A stretch of DNA of 64,000 nucleotides from Eledone cirrhosa (lineage: Eukaryota > Mollusca > Cephalopoda > Octopoda > Eledonidae), in contig OZ024743.1 of NCBI GenBank assembly GCA_964016885.1, positions 80,087,425 to 80,151,424 on the forward strand. The letters are read 5' to 3'. The position numbers were made by a program, and so were the translations under genes. This document shows, piece after piece, positions 51,200 to 64,000 of this stretch. The stretch's first letter is position 1. Each line of letters opens with the position of its first letter. The notes beneath the pieces were generated by a model. That model was not told where the DNA came from. It saw nothing but the letters and a program-made list of their open reading frames with translations, and did no database searches.

Positions 51200-54100
51200 C
51201 TGGTACCATCCTCCACATCTACCAACATAACCAGGTGTAACTAAGTATCACCAGGTCTGGTACCATCCTCCACATCTACCAACGTATCCAGGTGTAACTA
51301 AGTATCACCAGGTCTGGTACCATCCTCCACATCTACCAACGTAACCAAGTGTAACTAAGTATCACCAAGTCTGGTACCATCCTCCACATCTACCAACGTA
51401 ACCAGGTGTAACTAAGTATCACCAGGTCTGGGACACACCTCCACATCTACCAACGTAACCAGGTGTAACTAAGTATCGCCAGGTCTGGTACCATCCTCCA
51501 CATCTACCAACGTAACCAGGTGTAACTAAGTATCACCAGGTCTGGTACCATCCTCTACATCTACCAACGTAACCAAGTGTAACTAAGTATCACCAGGTCT
51601 GGTACCATCCTCTACATCTACCAACGTAACCAAGTGTAACTAAGTATCACCAGGTCTGGTACCATCCTCCACATCTACCAACGTAACCAGGTGTAACTAA
51701 GTATCACCAAGTCTGGTACCATCCTCCACATCTACCAACGTAACCAGGTGTAACTAAGTATCACCAGATCTGGTACCATCCTCCACATCTACCAGCGTAA
51801 CCAGGTGTAACTAAGTATCACCAGGTCTGGTACCAACCTCCACATCTACCAACGTAACCAAGTGTAACAAAGTATCACCAGGTCTGGGACACACCTCCAC
51901 ATCTACCAACGTAACCAGGTGTAACTAAGTATCACCAAGTCTAGAACCATCCTCCACATCTACCAACGTAACCAAGTGTAACTAAGTATCACCAGGTCTG
52001 GTACCAATCTCCACATCTACCAACGTAACCAGGTGTAACTAAGTATCACCAGGTCTGGTACCATCCTCCACATCTACCAACGTAACCAGGTGTAACTAAG
52101 TATCACCAGGTCTGGTACCATCCTCCACATATTCCAACGTAACCAGGTGTAACTAAGTATCACCAGGTCTGGTACCATCCTCCACATCTACCAACGTAAC
52201 CAGGTGTAACTAAGTATCACCAGGTCTGGTACCAACCTCCACATCTACCAACGTAACCAGGTGTAACTAAGTATCACCAGGTCTGGTACCATCCTCCACA
52301 TCTACCAACATAACCAGGTGTAACTAAGTATCACCAGGTCTGGTACCATCCTCCACATCTACCAACGTATCCAGGTGTAACTAAGTATCACCAGGTCTGG
52401 TACCATCCTCCACATCTACCAACGTAACCAAGTGTAACTAAGTATCACCAGGTCTGGTACCATCCTCCACATCTACCAACGTAACCAGGTGTAACTAAGT
52501 ATCACCAGGTCTGGGACACACCTCTACATCTACCAACGTAACCAGGTGTAACTAAGTATCACCAGGTCTGGTACCATCCTCCACATCTACCAACGTAACC
52601 AGGTGTAACTAAGTATCACAAGTTCTGGGACACACCTCCACATCTACCAACGTAACCAGGTGTAACTAAGTATCACCAGGTCTGGTACCATCCTCCACAT
52701 CTACCAACGTAACCAGGTGTAACTAAGTATCACCAGGTCTGGTACCAACCTCCACATCTATCAACGTAACCAGGTGTAACTAAGTATCACCAGGTCTGGT
52801 ACCATCCTCCACATCTACCAACGTAACCAGGTGTAACTAAGTATCACCAGGTCTGGTACCAACCTCCACATCTACCAACGTAACCAGGTGTAACTAAGTA
52901 TCACCAGGTCTGGTACCAACCTCCACATCTACCAACGTAACCAGGTGTAACTAAGTATCACCAGGTCCGGTACCATCCTCCACATCTACCAGCGTAACCA
53001 GGTGTAACTAAGTATCACCAGGTCTGGTACCATCCTCCACATCTACCAACGTAACCAGGTGTAACTAAGTATCACCAGGTCTGGTACCATCCTCCACATC
53101 TACCAACGTAACCAGGTGTAACTAAGTATTACCAGGTCTGGTACCAACCTCCACATATTCCAACGTAACCAGGTGTAACTAAGTATCACCAGGTCTGGTA
53201 CCAACCTCCACATCTACCAACGTAACCAGGTGTAACTAAGTATCACCAGGTCTGGTACCATCCTCCACATCTACCAACGTATCCAGGTGTAACTAAGTAT
53301 CACCAGGTCTGGTACCATCCTCCACATCTACCAACGTAACCAAGTGTAACTAAGTATCACCAAGTCTGGTACCATCCTCCACATCTACCAACGTAACCAG
53401 GTGTAACTAAGTATCACCAGGTCTGGGACACACCTCCACATCTACCAACGTAACCAGGTGTAACTAAGTATCGCCAGGTCTGGTACCATCCTCCACATCT
53501 ACCAACGTAACCAGGTGTAACTAAGTATCACCAGGTCTGGTACCATCCTCTACATCTACCAACGTAACCAAGTGTAACTAAGTATCACCAGGTCTGGTAC
53601 CATCCTCTACATCTACCAACGTAACCAAGTGTAACTAAGTATCACCAGGTCTGGTACCATCCTCCACATCTACCAACGTAACCAGGTGTAACTAAGTATC
53701 ACCAAGTCTGGTACCATCCTCCACATCTACCAACGTAACCAGGTGTAACTAAGTATCACCAGATCTGGTACCATCCTCCACATCTACCAGCGTAACCAGG
53801 TGTAACTAAGTATCACCAGGTCTGGTACCAACCTCCACATCTACCAACGTAACCAAGTGTAACAAAGTATCACCAGGTCTGGGACACACCTCCACATCTA
53901 CCAACGTAACCAGGTGTAACTAAGTATCACCAAGTCTAGAACCATCCTCCACATCTACCAACGTAACCAGGTGTAACTAAGTATCACCAGGTCTGGTACC
54001 AACCTCCACATCTACCAACGTAACCAGGTGTAACTAAGTATCACCAGGTCTGGTACCATCCTCCACATCTACCAACGTAACCAGGTGTAACTAAGTATCA

Positions 54101-57100
54101 CCAGGTCTGGTACCATCCTCCACATATTCCAACGTAACCAGGTGTAACTAAGTATCACCAGGTCTGGTACCATCCTCCACATCTACCAACGTAACCAGGT
54201 GTAACTAAGTATCACCAGGTCTGGTACCAACCTCCACATCTACCAACGTAACCAGGTGTAACTAAGTATCACCAGGTCTGGTACCATCCTCCACATCTAC
54301 CAACATAACCAGGTGTAACTAAGTATCACCAGGTCTGGTACCATCCTCCACATCTACCAACGTATCCAGGTGTAACTAAGTATCACCAGGTCTGGTACCA
54401 TCCTCCACATCTACCAACGTAACCAAGTGTAACTAAGTATCACCAGGTCTGGTACCATCCTCCACATCTACCAACGTAACCAGGTGTAACTAAGTATCAC
54501 CAGGTCTGGGACACACCTCTACATCTACCAACGTAACCAGGTGTAACTAAGTATCACCAGGTCTGGTACCATCCTCCACATCTACCAACGTAACCAGGTG
54601 TAACTAAGTATCACAAGTTCTGGGACACACCTCCACATCTACCAACGTAACCAGGTGTAACTAAGTATCACCAGGTCTGGTACCATCCTCCACATCTACC
54701 AACGTAACCAGGTGTAACTAAGTATCACCAGGTCTGGTACCAACCTCCACATCTATCAACGTAACCAGGTGTAACTAAGTATCACCAGGTCTGGTACCAT
54801 CCTCCACATCTACCAACGTAACCAGGTGTAACTAAGTATCACCAGGTCTGGTACCAACCTCCACATCTACCAACGTAACCAGGTGTAACTAAGTATCACC
54901 AGGTCTGGTACCAACCTCCACATCTACCAACGTAACCAGGTGTAACTAAGTATCACCAGGTCCGGTACCATCCTCCACATCTACCAGCGTAACCAGGTGT
55001 AACTAAGTATCACCAGGTCTGGTACCATCCTCCACATCTACCAACGTAACCAGGTGTAACTAAGTATCACCAGGTCTGGTACCATCCTCCACATCTACCA
55101 ACGTAACCAGGTGTAACTAAGTATTACCAGGTCTGGTACCAACCTCCACATATTCCAACGTAACCAGGTGTAACTAAGTATCACCAGGTCTGGTACCAAC
55201 CTCCACATCTACCAACGTAACCAGGTGTAACTAAGTATCACCAGGTCTGGTACCATCCTCCACATCTACCAACGTAACCAAGTGTAACTAAGTATCACCA
55301 GGTCTGGTACCATCCTCCACATCTACCAACGTAACCAAGTGTAACTAAGTATCACCAAGTCTGGTACCATCCTCCACATCTACCAACGTAACCAGGTGTA
55401 ACTAAGTATCGCCAGGTCTGGGACACACCTCCACATCTACCAACGTAACCAGGTGTAACTAAGTATCACCAGGTCTGGTACCATCCTCCACATCTACCAA
55501 CGTAACCAGGTGTAACTAAGTATCACCAGGTCTGGTACCAACCTCCACATCTACCAACGTAACCAGGTGTAACTAAGTATCACCAAGTCTGGTACCATCC
55601 TCCACATCTACCAACGTAACCAGGTGTAACTAAGTATCACCAGGTCTGGTACCATCCTCCACATCTACCAACGTAACCAGATGTAACTAAGTATCACCAG
55701 GTCTGGTACCAACCTCCACATCTACCAACGTAACCAGGTGTAACTAAGTATCACCAAGTCTGGTACCATCCTCCACATCTACCAACGTAACCAGGTGTAA
55801 CTAAGTATCACCAGGTCTGGTACCAACCTCCACATCTACCAACGTAACCAGGTGTAACTAAGTATCACCAGGTCTGGTACCATCCTCCACATATTCCAAC
55901 GTAACCAGGTGTAACTAAGTATCACCAGGTCTGGTACCATCCTCCACATCTACCAACGTAACCAGGTGTAACTAAGTATCACCAGGTCTGGTACCAACCT
56001 CCACATCTACCAACGTAACCAAGTGTAACTAAGTATCACCAGGTCTGGTACCATCCTCCACATCTACCAACATAACCAGGTGTAACTAAGTATCACCAGG
56101 TCTGGTACCATCCTCCACATCTACCAACGTATCCAGGTGTAACTAAGTATCACCAGGTCTGGTACCATCCTCCACATCTACCAACGTAACCAAGTGTAAC
56201 TAAGTATCACCAAGTCTGGTACCATCCTCCACATCTACCAACGTAACCAGGTGTAACTAAGTATCACCAGGTCTGGGACACACCTCCACATCTACCAACG
56301 TAACCAGGTGTAACTAAGTATCGCCAGGTCTGGTACCATCCTCCACATCTACCAACGTAACCAGGTGTAACTAAGTATCACCAGGTCTGGTACCAACCTC
56401 CTCATCTACCAACGTAACCAGGTGTAACTAAGTATCACCAAGTCTGGTACCATCCTCCACATCTACCAACGTAACCAGGTGTAACTAAGTATCACCAGGT
56501 CTGGTACCATCCTCCACATCTACCAACGTAACCAGATGTAACTAAGTATCACAAGGTCTGGTACCATCCTCCACATCTACCAACGTAACCAGGTGTAACT
56601 AAGTATCACCAGGTCTGGTACCAACCTCCACATATTCCAACGTAACCAGGTGTAACTAAGTATCACCAGGTCTGGTACCAACCTCCACATCTACCAACGT
56701 AACCAGGTGTAACTAAGTATCACCAGGTCTGGTACCATCCTCTACATCTACCAACGTAACCAAGTGTAACTAAGTATCACCAGGTCTGGTACCATCCTCT
56801 ACATCTACCAACGTAACCAAGTGTAACTAAGTATCACCAGGTCTGGTACCATCCTCCACATCTACCAACGTAACCAGGTGTAACTAAGTATCACCAAGTC
56901 TGGTACCATCCTCCACATCTACCAACGTAACCAGGTGTAACTAAGTATCACCAGATCTGGTACCATCCTCCACATCTACCAGCGTAACCAGGTGTAACTA
57001 AGTATCACCAGGTCTGGTACCAACCTCCACATCTACCAACGTAACCAAGTGTAACAAAGTATCACCAGGTCTGGGACACACCTCCACATCTACCAACGTA

Positions 57101-57960
57101 ACCAGGTGTAACTAAGTATCACCAAGTCTAGAACCATCCTCCACATCTACCAACGTAACCAGGTGTAACTAAGTATCACCAGGTCTGGTACCAACCTCCA
57201 CATCTACCAACGTAACCAGGTGTAACTAAGTATCACCAGGTCTGGTACCATCCTCCACATCTACCAACGTAACCAGGTGTAACTAAGTATCACCAGGTCT
57301 GGTACCATCCTCCACATATTCCAACGTAACCAGGTGTAACTAAGTATCACCAGGTCTGGTACCATCCTCCACATCTACCAACGTAACCAGGTGTAACTAA
57401 GTATCACCAGGTCTGGTACCAACCTCCACATCTACCAACGTAACCAGGTGTAACTAAGTATCACCAGGTCTGGTACCATCCTCCACATCTACCAACATAA
57501 CCAGGTGTAACTAAGTATCACCAGGTCTGGTACCATCCTCCACATCTACCAACGTATCCAGGTGTAACTAAGTATCACCAGGTCTGGTACCATCCTCCAC
57601 ATCTACCAACGTAACCAAGTGTAACTAAGTATCACCAGGTCTGGTACCATCCTCCACATCTACCAACGTAACCAGGTGTAACTAAGTATCACCAGGTCTG
57701 GGACACACCTCTACATCTACCAACGTAACCAGGTGTAACTAAGTATCACCAGGTCTGGTACCATCCTCCACATCTACCAACGTAACCAGGTGTAACTAAG
57801 TATCACAAGTTCTGGGACACACCTCCACATCTACCAACGTAACCAGGTGTAACTAAGTATCACCAGGTCTGGTACCATCCTCCACATCTACCAACGTAAC
57901 CAGGTGTAACTAAGTATCACCAGGTCTGGTACCAACCTCCACATCTATCAAAGTAACCAG
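51200..57960. repeat. Sat2 higher-order duplications of 1,995 and 3,192 bp
   Basis: Rare variants recur at exact multiples of 57. CTAGAACC occurs at 51941, 53936 and 57128 (35 and 56 monomers apart). CTATCAA occurs at 52758, 54753 and 57945 with the same two distances. CATAACC occurs at 51226, 52309, 54304, 56071 and 57496 (19, 35, 31 and 25 monomers apart). The sequence between landmarks matches in variant order, which shows whole blocks were copied. Confidence 0.88.
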
Positions 57961-60249
57961 GTGTAACTAAGTATCACCAAGTCTGGTACCATCCTCCACA
58001 TCTACCAACGTAACCAGGTGTAACTAAGTATCACCAGGTCTGGTACCAACCTCCACATCTACCAACGTAACCAGGTGTAACTAAGTATCACCAGGTCTGG
58101 TACCAACCTCCACATCTACCAACGTAACCAGGTGTAACTAAGTATCACCAGGTCTGGTACCATCCTCCACATCTACCAGCGTAACCAGGTGTAACTAAGT
58201 ATCACCAGGTCTGGTACCATCCTCCACATCTACCAACGTAACCAGGTGTAACTAAGTATCACCAGGTCTGGTACCATCCTCCACATCTACCAACGTAACC
58301 AGGTGTAACTAAGTATCACCAGGTCTGGTACCAACCTCCACATATTCCAACGTAACCAGGTGTAACTAAGTATCACCAGGTCTGGTACCAACCTCCACAT
58401 CTACCAACGTAACCAGGTGTAACTAAGTATCACCAGGTCTGGTACCATCCTCCACATCTACCAACGTAACCAAGTGTAACTAAGTATCACCAGGTCTGGT
58501 ACCATCCTCCACATCTACCAACGTAACCAAGTGTAACTAAGTATCACCAAGTCTGGTACCATCCTCCACATCTACCAACGTAACCAGGTGTAACTAAGTA
58601 TCACCAGGTCTGGGACACACCTCCACATCTACCAACGTAACCAGGTGTAACTAAGTATCACCAGGTCTGGTACCATCCTCCACATCTACCAACGTAACCA
58701 GGTGTAACTAAGTATCACCAGGTCTGGAACCAACCTACACATCTACCAACGTAACCAGGTGTAACTAAGTATCACCAAGTCTGGTACCATCCTCCACATC
58801 TACCAACGTAACCAGGTGTAACTAAGTATCACCAGGTCTGGTACCATCCTCCACATCTACCAACGTAACCAGATGTAACTAAGTATCACCAGGTCTGGTA
58901 CCAACCTCCACATCTACCAACGTAACCAGGTGTAACTAATATCACCAGGTCTGGTACCAACCTCCACATCTACCAACGTAACCAGGTGTAACTAAGTATC
59001 ACCAAGTCTGGTACCATCCTCCACATCTACCAACGTAACCAGGTGTAACTAAGTATCACCAGGTCTGGTACCATCCTCCACATCTACCAGCGTAACCAGG
59101 TGTAACTAAGTATCACCAGGTCTGGTACCATCCTCCACATCTACCAACGTAACCAGGTGTAACTAAGTATCACCAGGTCTGGTACCAACCTCCACATATT
59201 CCAACGTAACCAGGTGTAACTAAGTATCACCAGGTCTGGTACCAACCTCCACATCTACCAACGTAACCAGGTGTAACTAAGTATCGCCAGGTCTGGTACC
59301 ATCCTCCACATCTACCAACGTAACCAAGTGTAACTAAGTATCACCAGGTCTGGTACCATCCTCCACATCTACCAACGTAACCAAGTGTAACTAAGTATCA
59401 CCAGGTCTGGTACCAACCTCCACATCTACCAACGTAGCCAGGTGTAACTAAGTATCACCAAGTCTGGTACCATCCTCCACATCTACCAACCTAACCAGGT
59501 GTAACTAAGTATCACCAGGTCTGGTACCATCCTCCACATCTACCAGCGTAACCAGGTGTAACTAAGTATCACCAGGTCTGGTACCAACCTCCACATCTAC
59601 CAACGTAACCAAGTGTAACTAAGTATCACCAGGTCTGTGACACACCTCCACATCTACCAACGTAACCAGGTGTAACTAAGTATCACCAAGTCTGGTACCA
59701 TCCTCCACATCTACCAACGTAACTAGGTGTAACTAAGTATCACCAGGTCTGGTACCAACCTCCACATCTACCAACGTAACCAGGTGTAACTAAGTATCAC
59801 CAGGTCTGGTACCATCCTCCACATATTCCAACGTAACCAGGTGTAACTAAGTATCACCTGGTCTGGTACCATCCTCCACATCTACCAACGTAACCAGGTG
59901 TAACTACGTATCACCAGGTCTGGTACCAACCTCCACATCTACCAACGTAACCAGGTGTAACTAAGTATCACCAGGTCTGGTACCATCCTCCACATCTACC
60001 AACGTAACCAAGTGTAACTAAGTATCACCAGGTCTGGTACCATCCTCCACATCTACCAACGTAACCAGGTGTAACTAAGTATCACCAGGTCTGGGACACA
60101 CCTCCACATCTACCAACGTAACCAGGTGTAACTAAGTATCACCAGGTCTGGTACCATCCTCCACATCTACCAACGTAACCAGGTGTAACTAAATATCACC
60201 AGGTCTGGTACCAACCTCCACATCTACCAACGTAACCAGGTGTAACTAA

Positions 60250-63200
60250 GTATCACCAAGTCTGGTACCATCCTCCACATCTACCAACGTAACCAGGTGT
60301 AATTAAGTATCACCAGGTCTGGTACCATGCTCCACATCTACCAACGTAACCTGGTGTAACTAAGTATCACCAGTTCTGGTACCATGCTCCACATCTACCA
60401 ACGTAACCAGGTGTATCTAAGTATCACCAACTCTGGTACCATCCTCCACATCTACCAACGTAACCAGGTGTAACTAAGTATCACCAGGTCTGGTACCAAC
60501 CTCCACATCTACCAACGTAACCAGGTGTAACTAAGTATCACCAGGTCTGGTACCATCCTCCACATCTACCAACGTAACCAAGTGTAACTAAGTATCACCA
60601 GGTCTGGTACCATCCTCCACATCTACCAACGTAACCAAGTGTAACTAAGTATCACCAGGTCTGGTACCAACCTCCACATCTACCAACGTAACCAGGTGTA
60701 ACTAAGTATCACCAGGTCTGGTACCATCCTCCACATCTACCAACGTAACCAGGTGTAACTAAGTATCACCAGGTCTCGTACCATGCTCCACATATTCCAA
60801 CGTAACCAGGTGTAACTAAGTATCACCAGGTCTGGTACCAACCTCCACATCTACCAACGTAACCAGGTGTAAGTAAGTATCACCAACTCTGGTACCATCC
60901 TCCACATATTCCAACGTAACCAGGTGTAACTAAGTATCACCAACTCTGGTACCATCCTCCACATCTACCAACGTAACCAGGTGTAACTAAGTATCACCAG
61001 GTCTGGTACCATCCTCTACATCTATCAACGTAACCAGGTGTAACTAAGTATCACAAGGTCTGGTACCATCCTCCACATCTACCAACGTAACCAGGTGTAA
61101 CTAAGTATCACCAGGTCTGGTACCAACCTCCACATCTACCAACGTAACCAGGTGTAACTAAGTATCACCAAGTCTGGTACCATCCTCCACATCTACCAAC
61201 GTAACCAGGTGTAACTAAGTATCACCAGGTCTGGTACCATCCTCCACATCTACCAACGTAACCAGATGTAACTAAGTATCACCAGGTCTGGTACCAACCT
61301 CCACATCTACCAACGTAACCAGGTGTAACTAAGTATCACCAGGTCTGGTACCAACCTCCACATCTACCAACGTAACCAGGTGTAACTAAGTATCACCAAG
61401 TCTGGTACCATCCTCCACATCTACCAACGTAACCAGGTGTAACTAAGTATCACCAGGTCTGGTACCATCCTCCACATCTACCAACGTAACCAGGTGTAAC
61501 TAAGTATCACCAGGTCTGGTACCAACCTCCACATATTCCAACGTAACCAGGTGTAACTAAGTATCACCAGGTCTGGTACCAACCTCCACATCTACCAACG
61601 TAACCAGGTGTAACTAAGTATCGCCAGGTCTGGTACCATCCTCCACATCTACCAACGTAACCAAGTGTAACTAAGTATCACCAGGTCTGGTACCATCCTC
61701 CACATCTACCAACGTAACCAAGTGTAACTAAGTATCACCAGGTCTGGTACCAACCTCCACATCTACCAACGTAACCAGGTGTAACTAAGTATCGCCAGGT
61801 CTGGTACCATCCTCCACATCTACCAACGTAACCAAGTGTAACTAAGTATCACCAGGTCTGGTACCATCCTCCACATCTACCAACGTAACCAAGTGTAACT
61901 AAGTATCACCAGGTCTGGTACCAACCTCCACATCTACCAACGTAGCCAGGTGTAACTAAGTATCACCAAGTCTGGTACCCTACTCCACATCTACCAACGT
62001 AACCAGGTGTAACTAAGTATCACCAGGTCTGGTACCATCCTCCACATCTACCAACGTAACCAAGTGTAACTAAGTATCACCAGGTCTGGTACCAACCTCC
62101 ACATCTACCAACGTAGCCAGGTGTAACTAAGTATCACCAGGTCTGGTACCATGCTCCACATCTACCAACGTAACTAGGTGTAACTAAGTATCACCAGGTC
62201 TGGTACCATGCTCCACATCTACCAACGTAACCAGGTGTATCTAAGTATCACCAGGTCTGGTACCAACCTCCACATCTACCAACGTAACCAGGTGTAACTA
62301 AGTATCACCAGGTCTGGTACCATCCTCCACATCTACCAACGTAACCAGGTGTAACTAAGTATCACCAGGTCTGGGACACACCTCCACATCTACCAACGTA
62401 ACCAGGTGTAACTAAGTATCACCAGGTCTGGTACCATCCTCCACATCTACCAACGTAACCAGGTGTAACTAAGTATCACCAGGTCTGGTACCAACCTCCA
62501 CATATTCCAACGTAACCAGGTGTAACTAAGTATCACCAGGTCTGGTACCAACCTCCACATCTACCAACGTAACCAGGTGTAACTAAGTATCACCAGGTCT
62601 GGTACCAACCTCCACATCTACCAACGTAACCAAGTGTAACTAAGTATCACCAGGTCTGGTACCATCCTCCACATCTACCAACGTAACCAGGTGTAACTAA
62701 GTATCACCAGGTCTGGGACACACCTCCACATCTACCAACGTAACCAGGTGTAACTAAGTATCACCAGGTCTGGTACCATCCTCCACATCTACCAACGTAA
62801 CCAGGTGTAACTAAATATCACCAGGTCTGGTACCAACCTCCACATCTACCAACGTAACCAGGTGTAACTAAGTATCACCAAGTCTGGTACCATCCTCCAC
62901 ATCTACCAACGTAACCAGGTGTAATTAAGTATCACCAGGTCTGGTACCATGCTCCACATCTACCAACGTAACCAGGTGTAACTAAGTATCACCAGTTCTG
63001 GTACCATGCTCCACATCTACCAACGTAACCAGGTGTATCTAAGTATCACCAACTCTGGTACCATCCTCCACATCTACCAACGTAACCAGGTGTAACTAAG
63101 TATCACCAGGTCTGGTACCAACCTCCACATCTACCAACGTAACCAGGTGTAACTAAGTATCACCAGGTCTGGTACCATCCTCCACATCTACCAACGTAAC

Positions 63201-64000
63201 CAAGTGTAACTAAGTATCACCAGGTCTGGTACCATCCTCCACATCTACCAACGTAACCAGGTGTAACTAAGTATCACCAGGTCTGGGACACACCTCCACA
63301 TCTACCAACGTAACCAGGTGTAACTAAGTATCACCAGGTCTGGTACCATCCTCCACATCTACCAACGTAACCAGGTGTAACTAAGTATCACCAGGTCTGG
63401 TACCAACCTCCACATATTCCAACGTAACCAGGTGTAACTAAGTATCACCAGGTCTGGTACCAACCTCCACATCTACCAACGTAACCAGGTGTAACTAAGT
63501 ATCACCAGGTCTGGTACCAACCTCCACATCTACCAACGTAACCAGGTGTAACTAAGTATCACCAGGTCTGGTACCATCCTCCACATCTACCAACGTAACC
63601 AGGTGTAACTAAGTATCACCAGGTCTGGTACCATGCTCCACATATTCCAACGTAACCAGGTGTAACTAAGTATCACCAGGTCTGGTACCAACCTCCACAT
63701 CTACCAACGTAACCAGGTGTAACTAAGTATCACCAACTCTGGTACCATCCTCCACATATTCCAACGTAACCAGGTGTAACTAAGTATCACCAACTCTGGT
63801 ACCATCCTCCACATCTACCAACGTAACCAGGTGTAACTAAGTATCACCAGGTCTGGTACCATCCTCTACATCTATCAACGTAACCAGGTGTAACTAAGTA
63901 TCACCAGGTCTGGTACCATCCTCCACATCTACCAACGTAACCAGGTGTAACTAAGTATCACCAGGTCTGGTACCAACCTCCACATCTACCAACGTAACCA
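60250..64000. repeat. Sat2 higher-order duplication of 2,622 bp
   Basis: AATTAAGT (60301 and 62923) and the neighbouring GTTCTGG, GTATCTAAG and CCAACTCTGG variants recur 2,622 bp (46 monomers) apart. The second copy runs on toward the right window edge. Confidence 0.85.

Larger units (their letters stand above)
50027..64000. repeat. Sat2 satellite array, 57-bp monomers
   Basis: About 245 head-to-tail monomers of 57 bp (reference copy 50093-50149, starting AGGTGTAACTAAGTATCACC), running off the right edge. Most copies contain TGGTACCA, a perfect 8-bp palindrome. Main variant classes are GGTACCATCCTCC, GGTACCAACCTCC and GGGACACACCTCC, CCAGGTGT or CCAAGTGT, and CATCTACCAAC or CATATTCCAAC. Length is almost invariant; one copy near 58936 has lost a single G (ACTAATATCACC). 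Stop codons (TAA) occur in every unit and there is no coding potential. The first monomer continues a decayed SINE body. Confidence 0.98.

Noticed and set aside
50027..64000. CRISPR-like or protein-coding tandem repeat
   Set aside because: No spacers, stop codons in every 57-bp unit, and although 57 is a multiple of three no long open frame exists on either strand.
1..64000. Telomere or known centromere sequence
   Set aside because: No TTAGGG-type repeat and no CENP-B-box-like motif was seen. A centromeric role for Sat1 or Sat2 cannot be judged from sequence alone.

Overview
This is a non-coding, repeat-dominated eukaryotic window, most likely from a coleoid cephalopod (octopus or squid). 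The clue is a family of tRNA-derived SINEs in the middle section. They carry the typical cephalopod SINE body ('ggcacaaggccagcaatt', 'tttatcgaccccgtaaggat', 'ggcgggatttgaactcag') with tRNA-like A and B boxes. I know this family from memory; I did not search for it. No convincing protein-coding gene, rRNA, functional tRNA or CRISPR array is present.

Layout. (1) 1-40680: a continuous satellite (Sat1) of roughly 850 monomers of 46 or 50 bp, running off the left edge and built from nested segmental duplications. (2) 40681-46498: a short unique-looking island of microsatellites, SINE copies and fragments on both strands, and five separate inverted-repeat or MITE-like elements. One of these is a clear hAT-type MITE with an 8-bp target duplication. 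(3) 46499-49436: a degenerate 16-bp minisatellite (TAATAATGTCTGTAGT) punctuated by five SINE copies, all in the same orientation. (4) 49437-50026: a short single-copy stretch ending in a decayed SINE body. (5) 50027-64000: a second satellite (Sat2) of about 245 monomers of 57 bp, almost perfectly phase-locked, running off the right edge. About 85% of the window is the two large satellites.

How the parts relate. The main observation is that the tandem families seem tied to the same SINE. The first Sat2 monomer continues a decayed SINE body in the correct order and orientation, and the Sat2 monomer resembles the SINE's tRNA-like head. A 27-bp stretch of the Sat1 monomer also aligns without gaps to that head (20 of 27 identical by eye). 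The 16-bp minisatellite starts directly at the end of another SINE head fragment and has served as a landing site for later SINE copies. My inference is that the SINE head has repeatedly seeded tandem arrays here. All identities and duplication distances were counted by hand from landmark variants and would need a self-alignment to confirm.
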